From NCBI GenBank assembly GCA_001972305.1, contig BDDD01005749.1, positions 1-64,000 on the forward strand: 64,000 bases of DNA, read 5' to 3'. The stretch is from Cephalotus follicularis. Taxonomy: Eukaryota; Streptophyta; Magnoliopsida; Oxalidales; Cephalotaceae. Shown in pieces: positions 55,372 to 64,000 of this stretch (positions are counted from its first letter, which is position 1; every line of letters starts with the position of its first letter). The position numbers were made by a program, and so were the translations under genes. The notes below the pieces were generated by a model, which worked only from the letters and a program-made list of their open reading frames with translations, was not told the origin of the DNA and ran no database searches.

Positions 55372-57905
55372 TGTTAGATTAGGGTGTCCTTGCAAGCCAC
55401 GAGAAGGCTGTAGATATATGTTGTTGACATATGACACACTCTTGAATCGTACATTGTTAGTTCCATTCGTGTTCTATTGTGGATTTTAAGTAAATATCGG
55501 CATCTTGCTATATGTAGAATCCCAAACCGTGTCTACGGATCAGTTGATCACCATGTCAACTGAATACACATATAGCGCTATGTCCATAGAGGGCTGGAAC
55601 TTGTGCCTGAGAGGTTATGAGAATGAGATCCTTACTACCTTGTGACAAAAGTTCCAAGTCATAGGTTCACTCTCTTAGGAAAATTGATGAACCGCAAAGA
55701 TTTGCCATGTTATGCTTGCTTCGAATGGTAAATGGGGATGGATTATCTCATGGCCATTTGGGTTTTACCCTAAAGCTAATGCGGGGTACATGTAGAGGCA
55801 CGACACTTAACCTACCCACCGTAGGTTATCTATTTGGAGAGTCAACATATATGTCAATAGAGTTCCTATTGTCACGATAGTGTTTAGTCACAGAGAGCTA
55901 GTAGATCATACATGATTTACATAGTATCCTTAGACTTGAGCGGCTGGCATGCGTTATGCAGTAACCATCTAGCTTTGATTTAAGACTTCCCTAGCACTAG
56001 CCACGTGCTAGAAAAAGGGTTGTCTTTGGGCCTTGTGGGAGCCGCATTGAGATGTATGGGCGAGTGCGTAACACGGTATCGTCACACCCATATTGTGGTT
56101 ATAGGCTCTATAACATTTGTGACCATTGACTACTTAATGTACTGGTTAGGTACTGGGAGTTAGGGAACGAGAGGTTTCCAAGGATGTCTCCCATAGTCTC
56201 AACGCGTTCATGAAATTATAGTTATGGCGGTTTTACCTAGGGGTGACATTTATCCAAACCCTAGTCCACGGTCGGAGTCGAGGTGACAAAGGATATACGG
56301 CACACAAACTGATGATAGTTATAAAGCACTAGGGAACCAGCTAACGAATGATAGACGTGGTACTTTGTGATCCACGGATCCGGGGGTGATTATAGATCAC
56401 ACCTGGGCTATTAGCTGGATAGTCGTACAAGAACTTTGGGACGTTTTAGGAAATTTATCAGCATACCGGAATTCCACCGGGCTTTCAGGTCTCGCCTGAT
56501 TATTGGAAAAGTGACACATGCTACACACATGCTAGCTTGGTGGTAAATCTAGTTTTTAACTAGTATATATTAATTTGACATTAGTGGATTGTTTCTCATT
56601 CTACTAATTGTCATCTTGATATATAAAGAGGCTTTAAAGCCGGAGCATGATTTAATTTTAATTAAATTAATTAAAGAGAGAGTCTTTCATTATTTAAAGT
56701 GAGAGACTTTAATTAAATCATAAAAGAAAGAAACATGTTTAATTAATTGAAAGAATTATTAAACATGTGGGAGAAACAAATTAATTTTGAAAGAGATTTT
56801 AATCAAAGAGAAAGGAGAAACATAAGACAGGGAGAGAGAGAGAGAGAGAGACTTAATTTTAATTGAGTAAAAAGTCAATTTTTTAACTCTCTCTCACATT
56901 CTCTCCCATTTCTTTTTCTCTCTCACGCGTTCGTCCAGAAGAGAAGACCAGCGCTTCAGGCCGATGACCCAGGATGAAGTGTCCATTCACCCATGGTATG
57001 CCTCTTCCTCTCTCTCCTCCATTTTCTCCTTCTTTCTTCCCGTTTCTCCCTGGTGGTAGAATCCCATTTATACGGCCTCCCATTCCCGGCGTCTCTTTCT
57101 GCCCCTAATTGTCACTGGTAGGTGGAGCCAACCTTTGGCTCTACCTATCTTGACCTTAGTTTTGGCATTTCCCGGAGTTTTTCTGGTCGGTTTGCGTTCT
57201 GTGAGTCAACTTATCGAGTTGAAGCGTCGGCCGCTGTGACTAGGCATTTCGCGCTGAGTCCCTGCAAGTCTTTGTTGTTGGAGCCTAGATCGTGTGGTCT
57301 ATGGAGCGGGGCTGAAGTGGCTGCCCCTCGTTTGGTCGGACGAGTTGACTCAGTGAGTGCGACTCGTCGATTCGCTGTGACCACCCATTCCATGGCGAGT
57401 CACAGTGAGTCTCAGCCACCTGTGTGGAGATCGGGTGTTTGGCGTCCATATATGTCATGACCGGTCAATGGAGAGTTGACTGAGACTCACTGAGTCAGAA
57501 CTCAGTGAGTCACCATCGCTGTTATCCATTCTCCTGAGCACTTTCCAACGCGTCTCCACCAGAAATGGGTAGACCGGATTTTTTTGAGTCCAATGGTGTC
57601 TTGGCTTGTCGCTGGCTTGCTCACCGGATTCTGGGCAGTGTGGCTAGTGAAGGGCGGAGGCTGCTGTAAGGGTGTAGCGGCAAAGTGGTGGAGCCTCAAA
57701 CGTTGGTATGCTCGCTTCCCTTTTTTTTTATGTTTTTTGTTGTGCTTACATTTTATGTTTTTGCGTGCATGCTTGATTTCGTAATTGTTTGATTGAACAT
57801 TAAACGAAGATCCTTGACGCATTGATTTTGGTAGTAAGATGTTAGTGTGAACCTTGACTTGCTGTCTTGGTGTATTTTGAAAAATTAAAATTATACACAC
57901 TAGCA
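55372..57905 (+). repeat. 5' LTR of element E (3' limit approximate)
   Basis: Begins TGTTAGATT. An end near 57905 (cactagca) is a guess from the inverted-end rule; I found no clear iMet PBS behind it. The first ~950 bases match 10906-11982. Palindrome-like gagttgact, gactcgtcgattcg and actgagactcactgagtca motifs cluster at 57200-57520. A GA microsatellite lies at 56831-56850. The 112-residue frame at 57122 overlaps this repeat region and is not credible as a gene. Confidence 0.6.
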
Positions 57906-58100
57906 TCCTAGGACCAAATCGACTGGGAACCCTTGCCAGGTTTTCCCTTCCTTTGAAGTCCTATCTAGGTTTGACCTATGAGATAGGTAGAAATTTGGGT
58001 TAGGGCTATTTCGTAAGAGTCATTTCAATATGTCATTTGTTTTAGCTTTTTGTTTCTATTCGTTTTATCATGTCCCAGTTTCTGTTTCGTAGATAGCACG
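57906..58100 (+). other. Leader of element E
   Basis: Between the presumed LTR end and gag. No primer binding site of iMet type is visible, so the primer is unknown or the site is mutated. Confidence 0.35.
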
Positions 58101-59353
58101 TAGAAGCGGACGAAGAGGGAATACCCACCAGGAACCCGAACCAGCTATGGTGTGGCAAGAGGCATGAAATGAGCCTACCGTGGACGAATTGGTGAGATAG
58201 GCAGTTGCACAGGCTGTACCACAAGTTGTGAATCAAGTAATTCACGCTATGCATCAACAAAATCTGGATCGGGGTCGTCGAGAACATGTTGTTGAGGAAA
58301 ATGCACCGGTTGATGTTCAGGCTGATGGGGGACCTGAGGACTGACCCAACACTCTTGTATATGTCTGGCTTGAGATATTTCAGAAATAGAGGCCCTAGTC
58401 CTTAAGTTCAACATCGACACCTGTGGAGCCTGAACACTCGATTGCCCACATGGAGAAAATATTCAATGTGCTGGGGTGTAGTGATTATCAAAAGGTGAAG
58501 TTGGTTGCTTATAAGTTGGAAGCGATGCTCGATGATGGTGGAAGACTTTGAGGATAGCTAAGGATGGAGGTTTTATCAAAGCTCTATCATGGACTAGGTT
58601 TTGTGAGGTCTTTTATCAGCAGTATTTTCCCACTTCTGATGAAGAGGCATATGCTCGAGAGTTTGTGACCACAAGGTAGCAAGATGGTGAATCAGTCACA
58701 GAGTTCTTGGCCCCGTTTACCAGATTGGCTGGTTTTGCTGGACCTGAAATGGACCAAGAGGAGAAGTTTAAGTGGAAACTGCATTATGAGCTCATGGGTA
58801 ATTGAACAATACAAGATTTGCCGACATATCTGAGGTTGCATATGCTACAAAGAATATTGAGATGGAGAGATTGGGCTTTCAGGCAGCCCGATAAGAAGGG
58901 GAAAGAAAGTGGAATAGAGGTGATTCTCAGGGTTAGAATTCCTGATAGCAGAATAAGGGTCAGGGCGGTCAATGGAACAAGGGTGTTGATTGTAAGCAGA
59001 ATAAGAAAGATCACCATCAGAAAAGGGATGGACGCCAACAGCGGTAGCCGGGTAGTGATTAGAGTCATGTTCAGGGAGCTGTAGGTGGTGGTAACCCCCA
59101 AAATAATCCAGGTACCCAATGTGATAATTGTGGTACGCAGTATCCTGTCGAAACATGCTATAAGTCCAGTGGGGCCTGCTTCGTGTGTGGCCAGATGGGT
59201 CATTTTGTTAAGGATTGTCCAGACCCTCGTGCAAAGGATAGAAGAGGAAGAGGTGGCAATGCTGGACAGTGTAACATGGGAGGCAGAGTGTTCCCTATGA
59301 TGACCCATCAGGCTGCAGACGCTCTAGGTACAGTTTCGGGTTTCTTTCTGTTT
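58101..59353 (+). pseudogene. Gag of element E
   Basis: Plus-strand segments in sequence: RSGRRGN start (about 58105), VAQAVPQVVNQVIHAMHQQN, HMEKIFNVLGCSDYQKVKLV (58450), TRFCEVFYQQYFPTSDEE (58600), VTEFLAPFTRLAGF. Near 59110-59220 come a degenerate first knuckle, CDNCGTQYPVETC, with its His missing, and an intact CFVCGQMGHFVKDC. At least six nonsense codons and several shifts break it. It ends at 59353, where solo LTR F with its target duplication intervenes before protease. Confidence 0.82.
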
Positions 59354-59358
59354 GTAAT

Positions 59359-62300
59359 TGTAACACCCCCCGAACGGAGGGAGTCGTTACGGTTCCTAAT
59401 CTGAGACTAAGCATAACCGATCTTATAACATAGCTTGATCTTATTCCTTTTTATCATTTTAATTAACTTAGCATATATTCCTATTTAACTATAAATCAAG
59501 GTTTGCCTTTATTCTTACTTATCAAATTATTAACTAGTCTTTTATTCAAATTGTGTGATGGTCTAAACATAACACCTATAATCCAAGACATAGTCTGAAA
59601 ACTTTATTCATAATCCGAAAACTTAAACATAAACCTAAAGTTTAAACATAATTCTAAGTCATAACTGAAAGGCATAACATAGTGCAATTAAGGGTCTAAC
59701 ATGACCATAAAATAACTAAGCATAAACGGTTCCATCTCCTAGGTGTTCCTTATCATAGGTGACATCTCGCTCATCACACATTGCCCGAATGCTGTCCCAG
59801 AATACTTGCCGCATGGAAACAAAAACGCGGCTGAGCAAACCTCAGTACGGATATAGAATCATAAAACATAAAACGATAATTTAAAAGATAGAAAATACCT
59901 GAATCTTTAAATATCATATACCTTATGCATAAAATAACTTAATATGATTTTTAAAAGCAAAAGTACATAGTCACACAATCAATTCAAAACGAATATCTAA
60001 TTTTCAAAGCGTTATTCAATTTCAAAACATAATCCAAGTTCAAAACAGTATCCAAATCAAACGTTCAAATTACTTTAACGAAAGCCAATTAAAGTTTTTA
60101 AAATGAAAACCTATCCGATTCCAAAATCTCATCATAGAGATCCAAACATATAACAGAGACTTATCCGATTCCGAAATCTCATTACCGAGATCCAAAGCGC
60201 ATATACATATGCGAAGATGCAAGGGGTTTGCAAGGCCCACATGCCAAACGGAAAGACGTGTACGGCACTACACAATCAATCCCCAAAATCTGAATCCTTA
60301 ACATAACAAAAACTAGAGTATACCCATACGCCTCTATCACAAAATCGGATCCATAAATCCACCTCATGGGATTCATTCAAACAAAGACAGAAGTTGTAGT
60401 CAAATGACACCGCTACGGAAGTGTCACGTCCCCGTGCCAGGCCGACGACGTGTCTATGGTACCTCCATAGGTAGGAAATATCTCTATATATATCCTTTTT
60501 TCAAAAACATTGCTTTATTTCTAAAAACAATTTAAAAACGTAAACACCTTTTCTAAACATTTTCTGGACATAGCAAAAATCATTACATAGCATCAACTCA
60601 TTTATTTTTCCACTATAAAGAGATGATCGTATCATATTTCTTAACATATCATAGCATAAGAATAAAGTCAAGAAAATGTCAACTGACTTTTATTTTCAAA
60701 ATCGTATCGAATCATAAAAACATAGCCAAGTTCATAAAACAACAGGAATCACATATGAATTCATTTCAGTAAAACCGAAGGAATAAGCAAAGAACAGAAA
60801 ATCCGTACTTTAATCATAAAAAGTAAAACGGGACAGTTTCTATAAAATCAGATAGCCAAAGAACAGAAAATCCGAACGTTATTCATAGAGCAAAACTATC
60901 TTTTTACCATAATAAAAACAGTAGGAGGGTATCAAGGAACGAAACATCCGTACCTTAAGCGATCACAACAAAGATAGATGAATTGATCAACAATTTTAAA
61001 AGTCCCTCGAAGCACCAAAATCTAAAAGATGCAATATCATTCATATAAGCATTCAAGTATCACTTCCAAACATCAAACAATAATTTAATAGTGTTTAAAA
61101 CGAACTCCAAATCATTAGACGGACAAACGGATTACAAAACTTAAAACCAGAAAATTCACTGGACAATTCCAGTTGACTGTAAATGGGTCCAGTCGACTAC
61201 TCACAGGGTGGCAGTTGACTACACAACATCGGCAGCTGACTACTCAAACTGGGTTGAATCCAGTCGACTGTGATAGGGGTCCAGTTGACTGTGCATGGCA
61301 AAACAGTCAACTGTTTCAATAGGCAGTCGACTGTTCTGGGCGACAGAACAGCCAAAATCTAACAATCCTATGCCAATTTTATGTCAAAATCGTTTTTATC
61401 ACTTTTCCAGATAACCTTAAACACTTACCTAGGTCTTATGTGACTTAACAGTTACATTTAAACATCTAGAATCAAAAGTTCATGCAATGGGTGATCTTTC
61501 TTTAAGGAGAAGCAATTTCAATTTATTGCATGCATGCTTATATTATCAAGTTTTCTGTTATTAATCATTATCCTTAATCAAATCCAGTATATATCATCCA
61601 CCTAATGCATGTTGATAGGTCCAGTAGCCATTGTTGAAGAAATCAAACAAACCACACTAGCAACCAACATGGACAAGCAACCAACACCCAAGTTAAACCA
61701 TAACAATAGAGAAACAAACCTGATATGATGAACAAAGAAGCACAAAACAGTCTCCACACTTGCAGGTTTGGCTACCAGGAGATAGATAAATAATAGAGGC
61801 ACAAACAATGCATAATAACATACATATACAATATGGGAAAGGCAATTTAGGTCATGGTAAGGCAAAAAGGAAATCAATATCTGTTATAATGTGGAAATAG
61901 GGCATAATTTTGGGATTGAGGGAGAGGAAGAAGGAAAGAAATCAGTTTTGTGAGAGGGAAAGGGAAGAAAAACGGGAGAGAGAGGGAAGAAAATAGGAAA
62001 TAAAAATAAATTACCATAATACTCTTATTTTGCCATGTTAATATTAAAAACAAATTTATAATACAAACAATTGATTTTATCTTTCCCATAATCCCTATTT
62101 CAATAATTTATCAAAAGTCCAAAGATGGTATTTATTTAGCCTAAGTCATAAAAACCCAAAAATTATAATATCATATATCTCATAAATTAAAATAGACCGA
62201 AATAATAATAAGAAAAACTGATATGATATTTATACAAAATACAATTCAATTAATTTTACTTATTCATGTACATAGTCCAACCAATATTCAACAGCCCAAA

Positions 62301-62402
62301 ATTAACGTCTTTAAGCCTAAAACATAAAAGTCCAATTTAAATTGACCAACCATCTAATAAAATAAAATTCCAAAATATGCACACGAAAATCGGGGTATTA
62401 CA
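59359..62402 (-). repeat. Solo LTR F, 3044 bp, target duplication gtaat
   Basis: Edges are TGTAACACCC (59359) and CGGGGTATTACA (62402). gtaat occurs at 59354-59358 and 62403-62407, a perfect duplication. Sequence matches the solo LTR at 4574-7303 in reverse, so it lies minus within plus-strand E. A CAGTCGACTG-flavour array occupies 61160-61340. The host reading passes from the Gag tail to protease across it. The open frames inside are LTR sequence. Confidence 0.93.
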
Positions 62403-62732
62403 GTAATCATAAGGCTTTTGTGTTGTATGATACTGGATAAACTCATTCCTTGATAGCAAGATCTTTTGTTCGGCATCTTGGGGTGCCTTCTCAGTCTCTT
62501 CATCCAGTCTTGGTTCTTTTGACCCCCTATGGGGACTTCTGTTCTTATATATGAGTATTTTTGTGGTTTCCCTATTACATTCAATGACAAAATTCGTGAG
62601 GTGAACCTTCTTCCGATGGATATGCATGATTTCGATATGATTCTTGGCATGGATTGTTTGGATCGTTATCAAGCTTCAATTGACTGTCAAGCTCAGAGGG
62701 TTTTATTTGGAGATATGAATTGACCTGAGTTT
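62403..62732 (+). pseudogene. Protease of element E
   Basis: Plus strand KAFVLYDTG (62412-62436), the aspartic protease active site DTG, is followed at once by a TAA and then THSLIARSFVRHLG. After a shift near 62530 come FPITFNDKIREVNLLPMDMH and FDMILGMDCLDRYQASIDC. The catalytic Asp is kept, but the stop right behind it would end the protein. Confidence 0.82.
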
Positions 62733-63830
62733 GTGTATCAGGGTTCACGACCGAGGAAGGGGGTTAAGGCAATCTCAGTTTTGAAGGCTCAAAAGTTGAT
62801 GGCTAAGGGCACTGAAGGATTCTTAGCTGTTGTGAGGGATATCACCAAGGATGAGCCTCGCCTTGAGTATTATCCTGTAGTTAGTGAATTCCCTGATGTG
62901 TTTCTGAAGGAATTACGGGGATTTCTACCGCAATGGGAGGTTGAGTTTACCATCGAACTCATTCCTAGGGCGAGACCTATATCTGAGGCACCATATAGGA
63001 TGGCACCACTAGAGTTGCAAGAATTGAAGGAATAGTTACAAGAGTTGTTGGATTGGAGTTTTATCCAGCCGAGTGTTTCATTATGGGGTGCGCCGGTTTT
63101 ATTTGTAAGAAAGAAGGATGGTTGTATGAGGTTGTGATTGACTACTGGGAGTTGAATGGGATCACTATTAGAAATAAATACACTTTTGCCTCGGATTGAT
63201 GACCTATTTGATCAACTCCAAGGTTCAAGGTATTTCTCTAAGATAGATTTGAGGTCTGGATATCATCAACTGCGAATAAGAGATGAAGATATTCCTAAGA
63301 CCGCTTTTCGCACACGGTATGGGCATTACGAGTTTCTAGTGATGTCGTTTGGACTTACCAACGCGCGAACAATCTTTATGGATTCGATGAATCGGGTTTT
63401 CCATGAATTCTTGGATAGGTTTGTTATTGTGTTTATTGATGATATCCTGGTGTACTCTAAGTCAAGGGAAGAACATGAAGAGCAGCTTGGCACCGTGTTG
63501 GGGATTTTGAGGAAAAATCAGTTATATGCAAAGTTTTCTAAATGTGAGTTCTGGTTAGAACAAGTGGCATTCTTGGGCCACGTGGTAACAACGAAACGTA
63601 TCAGTGTGGATCCTGCAAAGGTTGAGGCTATTACCAAATGGCCGAGACCCACTTCTATGACGGAGGTGAGAAGTTTTCTGGGGTTTGCTAGTTACCATAG
63701 GCGGTTTGTGGAAGGCTTTTCCTCGATCGCCTTGCCGTTGACACCGCTTATGAGTAAAGGTGCTAAATTCGTATGGAATGAGGAATGTGAGAAAAGTTTT
63801 GCAAAGTTGAAGAATGGTCTTGTATCTACA
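62733..63830 (+). pseudogene. Reverse transcriptase of element E
   Basis: The linker frame 62733-63035 reads SEFPDVFLKELRGFLPQWEV and APYRMAPLELQELKE. After a stop come [15 protein letters not shown] and a short scrambled spot (63130-63190). From there the frame is open through [52 protein letters not shown] (63425-63462, catalytic Asp pair), [20 protein letters not shown] and [20 protein letters not shown]. Motifs fit Tekay/Del chromoviruses. The fingers/palm to thumb part has no stop. Confidence 0.9.
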
Positions 63831-64000
63831 CTAGTTCTTTGGTTACCATCTGGGTCAGGTGGATATCAGATTTACCATGACGCCTCCAAGAAAGGTTTGG
63901 GTTTTGTATTGATGCAACATGGTCATGTTATAGCTTATGCCTCGAGACTGCTTAAGCCCTATGAAATGAATTACCCTACAAATGACCTTGAGTTAGCAGC
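63831..64000 (+). pseudogene. RNase H of element E, cut by the window edge
   Basis: Continues in the RT frame: [18 protein letters not shown] with the first catalytic Asp, then [17 protein letters not shown] and NDLELA to the edge. No stop is seen in this part. Integrase and the 3' LTR lie outside. Confidence 0.88.

Larger units (their letters stand above)
55372..64000 (+). mobile_element. Element E: plus-strand chromovirus, runs off the right edge
   Basis: Starts with LTR TGTTAGATTAGG exactly where the 5' LTR of #2 breaks. The order 5' LTR, leader, gag, [solo LTR F], PR, RT, RNase H follows on the plus strand. Host 5-mer before it is aatac (55367-55371); the other duplication copy is outside. 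RT and RNase H are the best preserved pol sequence in the window. Confidence 0.85.

Noticed and set aside
57122..57460. 112-residue plus-strand open frame
   Set aside because: Inside the 5' LTR of element E and overlapping the palindrome-like cluster; the opposite strand is also open, so openness reflects GC-richer composition.
58784..59308. 174-residue minus-strand open frame
   Set aside because: It is antisense to the readable gag and zinc knuckles of element E and shows no family motif.

Overview
This window looks like heterochromatic or intergenic DNA from a large angiosperm genome. I find no host protein-coding gene, rRNA or tRNA. Nearly all of it is LTR-retrotransposon sequence at different stages of decay. 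Evidence for a plant: tRNA-iMet-type primer binding sites (TGGTATCAGAGC), Sirevirus-like Ty1/copia elements with several polypurine boxes, chromovirus (Tekay/Del-like) Ty3/gypsy pol remnants with a chromodomain-like tail, and a Cassandra TRIM whose LTRs carry 5S rRNA promoter sequence.

Layout. 1-1980: 3' end and LTR of a plus-strand Sirevirus-like element. 1981-12947: remains of a minus-strand chromovirus (call it #1), with LTR pieces, gag, PR, RT, RNase H and integrase. It is interrupted by a complete solo LTR at 4574-7303 (target duplication acagt) and by a truncated LTR of another family at 10906-11982. 12948-16962: a minus-strand Sirevirus derivative with gag but no pol, truncated at its 3' LTR. 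16963-19441: another chromovirus LTR. 19442-20019: a scrap of copia reverse transcriptase.

20020-55371 is, by my reading, one minus-strand chromovirus (#2) split apart by later insertions. Its 3' LTR is 20020-22636, and integrase, RNase H and RT run 22637-25470. Element A (25471-37026) then interrupts RT; A itself contains solo LTR G (30588-32577) and a Cassandra TRIM (34662-35545). Chromovirus #2 resumes with PR and gag (37027-38756). It is interrupted again by solo LTR B (38757-51961), which holds the complete element C (39598-49820). The 5' leader and PBS (51962-52112) and the 5' LTR (from 52113) follow, and that LTR contains solo LTR D (52985-55175). At 55372 the 5' LTR is cut by plus-strand chromovirus E, which runs off the right edge and contains solo LTR F (59359-62402). 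Target-site duplications support A, C, D, F, G, the Cassandra and the 4574 solo LTR.

The most striking signal is shared by unrelated families. LTRs of both copia and gypsy elements carry dense arrays of palindromes centred on TCGA, in several flavours: GCGTCGACGC, CAGTCGACTG, GAGTCGACTC and GACATCGATGTC, the longest a perfect 18-mer. Full chromovirus LTRs carry two arrays flanking a conserved core, and copies of one family can use different flavours at the same position. Sireviruses are known for palindromic LTR motifs, so this may be a cis-regulatory module that has spread or arisen convergently across families.

Limits: boundaries come from reading termini, duplications and cross-copy similarity by eye. 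Clade names are inferred from motifs, not from trees.
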